Assembly (NCBI GenBank): GCA_051004015.1
Contig: JBPCKT010000099.1
Span: 1 to 39,356, forward strand
Direction: 5' to 3'
DNA length: 39,356 bases
From: SXOA01 sp051004015
GTDB taxonomy: Bacteria; Planctomycetota; Planctomycetia; Pirellulales; Pirellulaceae
A program made the translations under genes and the position numbers. The notes below the pieces were generated by a model, which saw only the letters and a program-made list of their open reading frames with translations, was not told where the DNA came from and did no database searches. Shown in pieces: positions 25,030 to 32,827 of the stretch (its first letter is position 1; every line of letters begins with the position of its first letter).

Positions 25030-25075
25030 AAGTGCTAGACTGAAACCAGCGTAATTACCGCAATTTCAAGCACTT
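25030..25075. promoter_or_regulatory. Imperfect inverted repeat upstream of the Crp/Fnr-type regulator
   Basis: AAGTGCT (25030-25036) and TGAAA (25041-25045) are mirrored by TTTCA (25064-25068) and AGCACTT (25069-25075). The left arm is interrupted by four bases. It lies about 100 bases before the regulator start and could be an operator or an RNA hairpin. The flanking spacer 24862-25174 shows nothing else I can name. Confidence 0.35.
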
Positions 25076-25174
25076 GAGAGCCGTTCTTAGGACTGATCAC
25101 CTTCGTTCAGGGGCTTGAGCAGGCCTTCGCAGCGGTGGTTCTTCCAGGCATTTTCCGAGGAAAAAGAAAACGCG

Positions 25175-25873
25175 ATGCACACCGACCTGAACGGGAACCA
25201 GCTTCTCAATCGCTTGCCGCAGGCGCAATTCGCCGAACTCTTCCGTCGGCTGAAGCTCATTCAGCTTGAATCCGGGCAGATCATCTACGAAGCACGTTCT
25301 CAAATCGAATATGCCTACTTCCCCACCAGCGGAACGCTTTCCGCCGTCGTCGTCGTGTCGTCGGGAAAGATGATCGAGGTTGCGACTGTTGGCCGAGAAG
25401 GGGCCGCTGGTCTGCCCGCATTCGTCGAGGCCCAGACTTCGCCCAACCGAGTGTTCTGTCAGGTTCCCGGTGCGGCGCTGCGGATTGAGGCCAACTTCTT
25501 GGAACGGGCGGCGCAAAAAGACGGACCCTTGCGTAAGTTGCTGTTTCAATACCAGGCGGCCTTCATGTTTCAGGTGTCGCAGTCGGTCGCCTGTAACGGC
25601 CTGCATGATTTGGCCGAACGCTGCTGCCGTTGGCTGCTCATGACCCACGACCGGGTCGATGGTGACGAGATTCAACTGACCCACGAGTTTCTAGCCGCCA
25701 TGCTCGGCGCTCGCAGGTCGAGCGTCACGGAAGCACTTCAGGTGTTGAAGGAGAAAGGGCTCGTTGATTACGGTCGCGGGAGAATCACGGTAGTGAACCG
25801 GCAGGGCATGGAGGCTGGATCTTGCGAGTGTTACGAGTCCGTGCGAGCGGAATATGTCCGTTTGCTGAAATAG
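25175..25873 (+). CDS. Crp/Fnr-family transcriptional regulator
   Basis: A 232-residue regulator with an N-terminal cyclic-nucleotide-binding-type beta-roll (about 10-125: QIIYEARSQIEYAYFPTSG, MIEVATVGREGAAGLPAFV) and a C-terminal winged HTH (about 150-215) in which ELTHEFLAAMLGARRSSVTEAL is the recognition region. The phosphate-binding RxS motif of Crp is not evident, so cAMP binding is doubtful; no Cys cluster for an Fnr-type iron-sulfur centre is seen at the N-terminus. A TTG at 25115 would add 20 residues, but the ATG at 25175 is more likely. No target operon is adjacent, and an inverted repeat lies upstream. Confidence 0.9.
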   Translation: MHTDLNGNQLLNRLPQAQFAELFRRLKLIQLESGQIIYEARSQIEYAYFPTSGTLSAVVVVSSGKMIEVATVGREGAAGLPAFVEAQTSPNRVFCQVPGAALRIEANFLERAAQKDGPLRKLLFQYQAAFMFQVSQSVACNGLHDLAERCCRWLLMTHDRVDGDEIQLTHEFLAAMLGARRSSVTEALQVLKEKGLVDYGRGRITVVNRQGMEAGSCECYESVRAEYVRLLK

Positions 25874-25948
25874 AAGCGTATCGGCAACCGGATGAAGAAT
25901 GGAGCGGAGGGTACTCTCCTGCGCCGCGGCGTGGAGGGGAAGAAGCAG

Positions 25949-27391
25949 TCACTCCCGCTTCCTCTCTTGCTGCTTGGAAAAAACCCACGCATCGTTTCCA
26001 AAGGTTCTAATCCGCGTAATCGTCCAACCGTGATGCTCCGGTTGTTCGCGGAGGGCCTTATCCGGCGACTCCACGATGATGGTCTCCAGCCGTGGAGCAT
26101 CCCCCAGCGCCTTCAGACCAGCGCCCGTCATGTTGCTGACGCTGAGGAGCTCGAGAGTCTGAGACTTGCTGAGGCGCTCGAAAGCGGCATGCGAAGCGCG
26201 CATGTTTTCCGTGGCCAGCACCTTGAGAGCGGGGAGCCTGGCGAGATGCACCGCATCTGGATCGTTCAGGGACGGTTGATTGAGACTCAATGTTTCGAGC
26301 TCCACGAGCGATGCGAGATGGACCATCGCCTCGGGTATTGATGCATGTTTCCCGAGCGATAATTGCTTGAGCCTTCTCAGGCGACCGATCTCCTGGAATG
26401 CCTCGGGAGAAGCCGGTGAGTAATGCATGTCCAAGACCTGCAGGTTCTGCAGTTGATCGAGACCCGTTGGCACCGTCCCCCAGGAACGTAGGGTCAGGAT
26501 TCGCAGCTTGGGAAACGGGGGTAGCCGCCCAGTGCCGTCGCGGTGGACCTCGCTTTGTATCGACAGGCCCAAATCCAGGTCTTCAAGTTCTCGAAACCTC
26601 GCCAGTTGCTCCAGTTCTTGCGGATTCCGGCAGGACACGCTCGCTTTTCGCAGATGTGGAAAGGCAGCCAGCTTCGAGAGATCGTTCCCCATGCGGATTC
26701 TGGCCACGATCACTCGGTCCAGGAATTCAAACGGCCGATCCCCTAAGCACAGCCGCAGCCAGGTCGGTCCCCCTTGCTCCCGCTCGACGGCAAACATGTT
26801 CCCGCCAATCAATCCGTGCTCGGTCATCTCTTCCACGGTGAGCGACAAGGCGGCTTCTTCCCGCTGATGAGCACTTCGCGCTGCGACGTACCAGGCCAAT
26901 AAAGCGCCTACCGCCGTTGTTGCCAGCCCAATATCGAGCAGGTGGATTTGCAACAGCGATCGGTGCCGTCTCCGCCACATTTCGAACAACCAACCGGCAG
27001 CGACCGAAATCAAAAACCCGATCGCGACGTTCGCCACGAGGCGGCCCGGAAAAAACGTGTCACTTCCCTGCAGGTCCCAAAACTGCCAGCACTTGGCGAT
27101 GGTGGGGAACGAGAACTGGTGAGCATTTGCGGACCACGGGTGATCGCGCTTCTCTTGCCTGACCAAGTGCGTCAGCGGCCAGCCGTGCTCGTATTGCGGG
27201 ACTAAGTCAAAGATATCCAGACCGCTGACCCGATCCACGTGATGCGTCACCTGCCCCGGCCCATTGAGCAGCACCATGACGAGCAGAATCAGTCCCATCA
27301 GCACGCGGCTGGACGTGTGCCAGCGGCCGGAGAGGAGCGCGGCGCGTCCTGCCGAAATGGTTGGCGGAGAGGATATGGCGTCGGGATTCAT
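25949..27391 (-). CDS. Membrane-anchored leucine-rich-repeat protein
   Basis: A 480-residue protein. Three hydrophobic helices lie in the N-terminal part (about residues 30-46, 117-134 and 148-170). After them comes a leucine-rich-repeat region from about 240 to 445 with units such as FRELEDLDLGLSI, LQNLQVLDMHYSP, LRRLKQLSLGKHA and LVELETLSLNQPS. Such proteins are numerous in planctomycetes and are thought to mediate protein binding; no specific role is known. The frame is open 78 codons upstream of the ATG at 27391 without membrane character; GAGG is four bases before this ATG. It converges on the Crp/Fnr gene. Confidence 0.82.
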   Translation of the reverse strand: MNPDAISSPPTISAGRAALLSGRWHTSSRVLMGLILLVMVLLNGPGQVTHHVDRVSGLDIFDLVPQYEHGWPLTHLVRQEKRDHPWSANAHQFSFPTIAKCWQFWDLQGSDTFFPGRLVANVAIGFLISVAAGWLFEMWRRRHRSLLQIHLLDIGLATTAVGALLAWYVAARSAHQREEAALSLTVEEMTEHGLIGGNMFAVEREQGGPTWLRLCLGDRPFEFLDRVIVARIRMGNDLSKLAAFPHLRKASVSCRNPQELEQLARFRELEDLDLGLSIQSEVHRDGTGRLPPFPKLRILTLRSWGTVPTGLDQLQNLQVLDMHYSPASPEAFQEIGRLRRLKQLSLGKHASIPEAMVHLASLVELETLSLNQPSLNDPDAVHLARLPALKVLATENMRASHAAFERLSKSQTLELLSVSNMTGAGLKALGDAPRLETIIVESPDKALREQPEHHGWTITRIRTFGNDAWVFSKQQERKRE

Positions 27392-27719
27392 GGATCCTCG
27401 CTCTAAGAACAGCCACGTAATCCTTGCCACGGGGGCGTGTCCGGTATCATACCGCGCTGGGCTCTCGCGACCGTTCCCAATGGTGTTACGATGGGAGCAT
27501 GTCCCGCAGGCCATCCAGAGCCGCGACGATCCTGGCTGGCGAAAATCTACCAGCCGGCGGCCAAGGCGGAAGAGCGGCTGCGAGGGGCGGAGGTGGAGAT
27601 CACGTGGCTCCCCAAGGTGCCGCAAGACTGATCTCCTGGCTTCACTCTCCCGTCACCCCGCTTTTTAGCCCTTTTCCCGGGCTCTCGAACTGGACACTTA
27701 GGGAGTATAGGCATTTTCG
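27392..27719. other. Spacer with no supported gene
   Basis: Short frames occur on both strands, the longest protein-like one being 27494-27631 on the plus strand (AKIYQPAAKAEERLRGAEVE), possibly decayed coding sequence. None has a ribosome-binding site or a recognised family. A pyrimidine-rich stretch lies at about 27640-27690. Confidence 0.35.
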
Positions 27720-27725
27720 TATAAT
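27720..27725 (+). promoter_or_regulatory. Perfect -10 box upstream of the beta-lactamase-fold gene
   Basis: TATAAT without a good -35 hexamer at 16-18 bases (CTTAGG at 17). It would give a leader of nearly 300 bases that contains the CACGGAT, GAGATT and TGAATCA repeats. Just downstream, GATAAG and CTTATC (27750-27764) form a perfect 6-bp hairpin with an ACA loop. Confidence 0.3.
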
Positions 27726-27736
27726 GACAAGTTTGG

Positions 27737-27796
27737 CACGGATTCCACGGATAAGACACTTATCGAGTCGATGATCCGTAGTTCAGAACATCCGTG
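27737..27796. repeat. CACGGAT repeat copies, direct and inverted
   Basis: CACGGAT at 27737-27743 and 27746-27752, and the complement ATCCGTG at 27790-27796, with CCGTGG a little further on. The same core forms the 11-bp tandem repeat at 15980-16012. Confidence 0.6.
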
Positions 27797-27841
27797 CTCT
27801 GCGCGAATTCCGTGGTTCACTTCATGCGACTAAACACTTAC

Positions 27842-27876
27842 GAGATTCGAGATTTGAGACTGGAGACGCGACGAAT
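27842..27876 (+). repeat. GAGATTY heptamer array
   Basis: Five degenerate 7-bp units: GAGATTC, GAGATTT, GAGACTG, GAGACGC, GACGAAT. It lies in the long leader of the beta-lactamase-fold gene. Confidence 0.8.
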
Positions 27877-27890
27877 ACCAGAACAGGCAG

Positions 27891-28035
27891 TGAATCAAGA
27901 AGGGCTGATTTGGAGGCTTGATTCAGGGACTTACGGCGTGAATCAAGTGCGCAAGTGCAAGGGAGAAATAGCGTTGCAGAGAGATACAATGTCGTAAGTT
28001 AGTTTGAAATGGAAGGTCGTGAATCATGAATCAAA
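27891..28035. promoter_or_regulatory. TGAATCA motif cluster before and over the hydrolase start
   Basis: TGAATCAAG at 27891-27899 and 27939-27947, with the exact complement CTTGATTCA at 27917-27925 between them, can form two mutually exclusive 9-bp stems. Two more TGAATCA copies (28020-28026 and 28027-28033) sit in tandem over the start codon at 28026. TGAATCA is near-palindromic, so a protein-binding site is equally possible. Confidence 0.45.
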
Positions 28036-29216
28036 ATGCCCCTCCCCGCCCGACGCATTACGCTCATTCCATGCTCCCAACGCCTGCTCGGCACATCGTT
28101 TGCCTCGTCGCCGTTGCTGCTTTCGCGGTTCCGGCCCTCGCTGCCGACAGCTTGCAGGTGCAGCTTGAGCCGCTGATTGCAGCGCATGAGGGGAAAGTCG
28201 CCGTCGCCATCAAGCAGCTCAAGACGGGCGAGGCGTTCCGCCACAACGCCGACGTCCCCATGCCCACCGCAAGCCTGATCAAGCTGCCGATCATGGTCGA
28301 GGCTTATCGCCAGGCGGAAGCGGGAGAGCTCGACCTGAAAAAGCTGATTACGCTGCGGCAGGAGGACAAGGCGCCGGGGAGCGGGATTCTGTCGCAGCAC
28401 TTCTCACCGGGGATGAGCCTGCCGCTCGTCGATGCCATCCATTTGATGATTGTCTACTCCGACAACACGGCGACCAACCTGGTGCTGGACAACATCGGTT
28501 TGCCGGCGACGAACGGGGCAATGGAGAAACTGGGGCTTGCGAATACCAAGGTCCATAGCAAGGTTTTTCGCGGCGATACGACGATCCATCCCCAGCGAAG
28601 CAAGGAGTTCGGCCTGGGGAGCACGACTGCCGGGGAGATGGTCGGCCTGCTGGAATTGCTCGACCAGGGCAAGCTGGCCGGCGAAGAGGGAACCAAGGCT
28701 ATGCGGCGGCACCTGGCGGCCTGCGAGGACAAGCGGCTCTCGCGCCACTTTCCGCCGGAGATCAAAGTGCTGCAAAAGACCGGCTCGGTCACGGCCATCC
28801 GCACGGTGGCCGGCATCATCGAGCTTCCTAGCGGCAACGTGGCGGTGTGCGTACTGACCCAGGAGAATAAGGACCGCCGCTGGGCAGCCGACAACGCCGG
28901 CGAGGTCCTGGCCGCCAATATCGGCCGCATCCTCTTGGAACATTTTCAACCCGACTGGCGCATTGCGATTCGAGAGGCCGACCTGGTCCTCCGCGTCGGC
29001 TCGCAAGGGACGCGAGTGGAGAAGCTGCAGCGAGCCCTCAACGAGAAGCTGGTCCCGTCGCCGGACCTGAATCTCGACGGTGAGTTCGGTCCTGTCACCC
29101 GGGCCGCAGTGATTGCTTGGCAACAGGTCAACAAGCGCCCGGAGACCGGCGAAATCAATCTGGAAGCCTGGAAGTTGCTGGGTCTAGCCGCGGATCTCTA
29201 TCGTCCCTCAAAATAA
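28026..29216 (+). CDS. Class A beta-lactamase-fold serine hydrolase with peptidoglycan-binding domain
   Basis: A 396-residue exported protein with a signal peptide (hydrophobic about 23-39). The serine-hydrolase domain (about 43-320) has SxxK in TASLIKLP (Ser83, Lys86), SDN at 145-147, and KTG at 251-253. The Glu-containing loop (ExxLN) that deacylates penicilloyl enzyme in true class A beta-lactamases is not evident before STTAGEM. The C-terminal 65 residues form a PG_binding_1 domain (VLRVGSQGTRVEKLQRAL; DGEFGPVTRAAV). I infer a periplasmic, cell-wall-directed hydrolase rather than a resistance enzyme. GGAAGG precedes the ATG by 9 bases; an ATG 15 codons later is possible. Confidence 0.85.
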   Translation: MNQNAPPRPTHYAHSMLPTPARHIVCLVAVAAFAVPALAADSLQVQLEPLIAAHEGKVAVAIKQLKTGEAFRHNADVPMPTASLIKLPIMVEAYRQAEAGELDLKKLITLRQEDKAPGSGILSQHFSPGMSLPLVDAIHLMIVYSDNTATNLVLDNIGLPATNGAMEKLGLANTKVHSKVFRGDTTIHPQRSKEFGLGSTTAGEMVGLLELLDQGKLAGEEGTKAMRRHLAACEDKRLSRHFPPEIKVLQKTGSVTAIRTVAGIIELPSGNVAVCVLTQENKDRRWAADNAGEVLAANIGRILLEHFQPDWRIAIREADLVLRVGSQGTRVEKLQRALNEKLVPSPDLNLDGEFGPVTRAAVIAWQQVNKRPETGEINLEAWKLLGLAADLYRPSK

Positions 29217-29250
29217 CATTTTGTCACGCGATGGTTTTTTGGAGCCTCTC

Positions 29251-29534
29251 ATGTCTCATCCCCGTTGCCACGTGTTTGTGGCTCCCCAGCCCAAGCCGGC
29301 GGGTGCGGATCCCAGTGTGTTGCTTGAGACTTTTTTGATCACCGCCCCGGAGAAGAAAACGGACGCGATGCTGCACGCGCTCGGGACAATACCGACGAAT
29401 TCCGAGCGCGCCTTACCGAGTGCAACCTGGCCGGCAGCAACGTCACGAATGCGGGCCTCGCGGAAGTTGCCAGGCGCAACGGCCGCGAGTTTATCAAAAA
29501 ATGTGCTCCGCAGTGCACATTTGACAGTAACTAG
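29251..29534 (+). pseudogene. Possible frameshifted small gene or decayed LRR fragment
   Basis: A start-like segment (ATG at 29251, MSHPRCHVFVAPQPKP) reads to about 29365. A different frame then continues protein-like to a TAG at 29532: TDEFRARLTECNLAGSNVTNAGLAEVARRNG. The second part has no start codon of its own. CNLAGSNVTNAGLAEVA resembles planctomycete leucine-rich repeats. A single indel near 29366-29372 would join the parts. Speculative; the spacer 29217-29655 contains nothing better. Confidence 0.25.
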
Positions 29535-29655
29535 GTGAAAGGGCCGCCGGATCGGCTAAGGCGAGCCGCCGCTTTGCAACCTATGTTTCCAGAACGGCGC
29601 GGCCTCCCCCGATGTGGAGAGGCACGTAGTTCCGTCCTTGCGGAGCATAGCGATT

Positions 29656-31005
29656 ATGACAGCGGGCACACTCTCGGGATCTTCCACGGGTTCTTCCTCG
29701 CTGCCGGGCATGACCGGCGGACTGCTGGCGTCCATTCTCAATGAGGATGCCTTTCGTCCCGCCGAGCCGCGGACCATTGAAGAGACCGGCCTGACCGCCA
29801 GCATCGTCGAAACGCTGATGCTCAAGTACGTGCTGCTGATCGGCTCCGCCGCCGGCCGACAGATTGCCGACAACGTCTGCCTGCCGATGGCCATTCTGGA
29901 GCCGATTTACCAGTCGCTCCGCCAGCGGCAGTTGTTCATTCACACCGGCAGTGCCCAGCTCGGCGACTACGTTTACACGCTCACCGACCAGGGCCGCCAG
30001 CGGGCCAAGGCGGCGCTCGACCAGTGCAGCTATATCGGTGCCGCCCCGGTGCCGCTGGAGGATTACCTCGTCTCGGTCGATGCGCAATCGGTCCGGGCCG
30101 AGGCTCCGCGAAAGGCGCAGCTTCAGAAAGCCTTCTCGGATATCTCCGTCGAGCCTCATTTTCTGGATACGCTTGGCCCGGCCATCAATAGCGGAGCGGG
30201 CTTGTTCCTGTACGGCGCTCCCGGCAACGGCAAGACGACCCTCGCCAAGCGGATGACCATGTGCTTTGGCCAGAGCATCTGGATTCCCCGCACCCTCACC
30301 GACGACGGCCAGTTCCTCAAGCTCTTTGACGCCGCCTACCACGAGCCGATGGAAGCCGCCGGCAGCGGCATCCTCAAGACGGCCGAGCAAGACCGCCGCT
30401 GGATCAAGGTCCGCCGCCCCACGGTCATTGCCGGCGGCGAGCTTACCATGGACAGCCTGGAAATCCGCCACGACAGCCGCTCCAACGTCGGCGAAGCCCC
30501 CCTGCAGCTCAAGAGCAACTGCGGCTGCCTGCTGATCGACGACTTCGGCCGGCAGCGGATGAGCCCGCAGGAGCTGCTCAACCGGTGGATCGTGCCGCTG
30601 GAAAACCGCTGCGACTATCTGACGCTCGCCACCGGCAAGAAAATCCAGGTCCCCTTCGATCAGCTCATTATCTTCTCCACCAACCTCGACCCCAGCAGCC
30701 TGACGGACGAAGCCTTCCTCCGCCGCATTCCTTACAAGGTGGAAGTGAAGGATCCAACCCGCGAAGAGTTCCACCTGCTGTTCCAGTTCATTGCCAAGCA
30801 GCTCCACTGTGAGTTCCTCCCCGACGTGGTGGATTACGTCATCGAGAAGCATTATCGGCCCATCAACCGCCCTCTCCGCCGCTGCCAGCCCCGCGATCTG
30901 CTGTACCAAGTCCGCAACTTTTGCGTCTACAACGGTCTCCCCGTGGAGATGCGCCCCGAGCATTTTGACCGGGCGGTGCAGACGTACTTTACGGTGGTGA
31001 AGTAG
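29656..31005 (+). CDS. AAA+ family ATPase with N-terminal winged-helix-like region
   Basis: A 449-residue cytosolic ATPase. Residues about 40-120 look like a winged helix (IVETLMLKYVLLIG, GDYVYTLTDQGRQRAKAAL). The AAA+ core has Walker A GAPGNGKTTLAKR near 187, Walker B CLLIDDFGRQR near 291, sensor-like FSTNLDP and the Arg-finger region EAFLRRIPYKVEV. A C-terminal helical lid follows. The layout is close to MoxR/ClpX-like chaperone ATPases reported in planctomycetes with unknown clients. A GTG at 29614 would add 14 residues; the ATG at 29656 has GGAG ten bases upstream. No obvious partner is adjacent. Confidence 0.85.
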   Translation: MTAGTLSGSSTGSSSLPGMTGGLLASILNEDAFRPAEPRTIEETGLTASIVETLMLKYVLLIGSAAGRQIADNVCLPMAILEPIYQSLRQRQLFIHTGSAQLGDYVYTLTDQGRQRAKAALDQCSYIGAAPVPLEDYLVSVDAQSVRAEAPRKAQLQKAFSDISVEPHFLDTLGPAINSGAGLFLYGAPGNGKTTLAKRMTMCFGQSIWIPRTLTDDGQFLKLFDAAYHEPMEAAGSGILKTAEQDRRWIKVRRPTVIAGGELTMDSLEIRHDSRSNVGEAPLQLKSNCGCLLIDDFGRQRMSPQELLNRWIVPLENRCDYLTLATGKKIQVPFDQLIIFSTNLDPSSLTDEAFLRRIPYKVEVKDPTREEFHLLFQFIAKQLHCEFLPDVVDYVIEKHYRPINRPLRRCQPRDLLYQVRNFCVYNGLPVEMRPEHFDRAVQTYFTVVK

Positions 31006-31213
31006 TAAGACGCGAGGTGTGGCATGTCGATCCTTCGCCTCCGTCAGCACCGGGACATGCGACTCGATTCCATTTTTTCCTGTGCGTCGTAGAGCGCTAA
31101 CCACGGGTGGCAGAGGCGCAGTCATAGACGCACGCACGGGCTAAATGCTGGCATGTCGCGTCCCAGCGAGCGATGAACTTGCGATCCGTTGGCTCCCGTC
31201 GCATCAAGATTTG

Positions 31214-31242
31214 TTGATTTGTCGGCGAGGTTGCGATACAGT
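31214..31242 (+). promoter_or_regulatory. Candidate promoter for the DUF1501 gene
   Basis: TTGATT (31214-31219) and TACAGT (31237-31242) are separated by 17 bases. The predicted start is about 45 bases upstream of the ATG at 31292. The rest of the spacer from 31006 shows nothing else. Confidence 0.4.
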
Positions 31243-31291
31243 CTACCTCGTGGCCGATGCTTCCTACCTGGTTCCATCCGAGAGACATCTC

Positions 31292-32707
31292 ATGGAGGTG
31301 AAGGTGAACCTGCGCGAGCACAAAGTATCGAGGCGATCCGCACTTCAGGCGGGGGCAATCGGGCTTGGGATCGCGGAATTGGCGATGCTCAGACCGCCGA
31401 TCGCGGCGGCGGCTTCGGCGAAGGCCAAGTCGGTCATTTTCATTTTTTTGACGGGCGGCCTTTCTCAGCATGACAGCTTCGATCCGAAGCCAGACGCGCC
31501 CGCCGATATCCGCGGCGAATTCCAGCCGATCTCAACGACCGTGCCCGGAATTCAAATCTGCGAACATCTGCCGCTCCTGGCCCAACGAGCCGGCCTCTTC
31601 TCGCTGGTGCGTTCCATGCGCACCAACAGCGACGGGCACGAGTTGGCGTGCCACATGCTGCTGACCGGCCGCCTGGAGTTGCCTCCCGGGTTCACGCTCG
31701 ACAATGTTCCCAATGCCAACGAATGGCCGTCGATCGCGGCGACAGTCTCCTACACCCTGCGCGACCGCGGAACCACTCTTCCGCCAGCCGTCGTTTTGCC
31801 GCAACCCAGCGTCAATGAGGCGGGAAAGGTGCGTCCGGGACAGTATGCCGGGCGGCTGGGAAATCACTGGGACGCCTGGCACCTGAATGTTGCTTCGCCC
31901 TGCTCTCTGGGCAACGGTGCCTGCCCGAACTGCTTTCGTTTCGAGGGGACTCCCTATCAGCACGGTTCGGCTACCGTTTTCGACCCCCCGCGGCTGGTGC
32001 TGCCGGAAGGGGGCGAAACTCGGCTGACCGGCCGTTTGGGTCTGCTCGGCGACATCCAGCGGCAGCAGCAGGCGCTCGAACAGGCAGCCGACAAATTCGG
32101 CCGTCATCGCCAGCAAGCCCTCTCGGTGCTGACGGATGCGCGGATCCGCAGTGCGTTTGATGTCGAGAACGCCGACCCGACGACGCTCGCTCGCTATGGC
32201 AAGAACAAATTCGGGCTTGCCGTCCTCATGGCCAAACGGCTCGTTGAAGGAGGGGTAAATCTGGTGCAGGTCAACCTGGGAAAGAACTCCTCGTGGGACA
32301 CGCACCGCAAGAACTTTGTCAATCTCAAGGACAACCTGCTGCCTCCATTGGACCGCTCTGTCTCGGCCCTCCTGGACGACCTCGCCCAAAGCGGCCTGCT
32401 GGAGGAAACATTGGTCGTCGTCACGGGAGAGTTCGGCAGGACGCCCAAAATCAACAAGGACGCGGGCCGCGACCACTGGGGCCGCGTTAACTCGTTGCTG
32501 CTGGCCGGTGGCGGCATCCGCGGGGGCCGTGTCGTGGGCGCTTCCGACCGCCTTGGCGCCGAGCCGACGCAGGAGGTGCAAACTCCTGAAAATCTGGCCG
32601 CCACCATCTACGACGCGCTGGGGATTCCCCGCCAGTCCACGTGGACCGACGTGGAGGGGCGCCCCCACAAGCTGTATCACGCGGTGCCCATTGCCGGTCT
32701 TAGCTGA
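31292..32707 (+). CDS. Tat-exported DUF1501 protein
   Basis: A 471-residue protein of the DUF1501 family, related in fold to the alkaline-phosphatase/sulfatase superfamily and abundant in planctomycetes. The N-terminus has a twin-arginine motif (VSRRSALQAGAIGLGIAEL), so folded export is expected. Family landmarks are IFIFLTGGLSQHDSFDPKP, SMRTNSDGHELACHMLLTG, VTGEFGRTPKIN and GRDHWGRVNSLLLAGGGI. DUF1501 genes usually sit beside a DUF1549/DUF1553 cytochrome-type gene; here that partner is missing, so it is a solitary copy. The frame is open upstream, but the ATG at 31292 has GAGAG seven bases before it and starts the Tat signal. Confidence 0.92.
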   Translation: MEVKVNLREHKVSRRSALQAGAIGLGIAELAMLRPPIAAAASAKAKSVIFIFLTGGLSQHDSFDPKPDAPADIRGEFQPISTTVPGIQICEHLPLLAQRAGLFSLVRSMRTNSDGHELACHMLLTGRLELPPGFTLDNVPNANEWPSIAATVSYTLRDRGTTLPPAVVLPQPSVNEAGKVRPGQYAGRLGNHWDAWHLNVASPCSLGNGACPNCFRFEGTPYQHGSATVFDPPRLVLPEGGETRLTGRLGLLGDIQRQQQALEQAADKFGRHRQQALSVLTDARIRSAFDVENADPTTLARYGKNKFGLAVLMAKRLVEGGVNLVQVNLGKNSSWDTHRKNFVNLKDNLLPPLDRSVSALLDDLAQSGLLEETLVVVTGEFGRTPKINKDAGRDHWGRVNSLLLAGGGIRGGRVVGASDRLGAEPTQEVQTPENLAATIYDALGIPRQSTWTDVEGRPHKLYHAVPIAGLS

Positions 32708-32827
32708 CGCGACGTCAGGAAACCGCAAGACGAAGCCAGGAATCTTGTAAAGTCTTGGCACAAGTCAGACTCCACGTTATGCTCCAGAGGGAAAACTTCT
32801 TTTCTCGCCCGTGCATTGGGAGTCGCT

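Noticed and set aside
28026..29216. Annotation as a beta-lactamase resistance gene
   Set aside because: No ExxLN deacylation motif is seen and a peptidoglycan-binding domain is fused, so a cell-wall role fits better.
29581..31137. A 518-codon open frame on the minus strand
   Set aside because: Antisense to the AAA+ ATPase, which has Walker A and B motifs.
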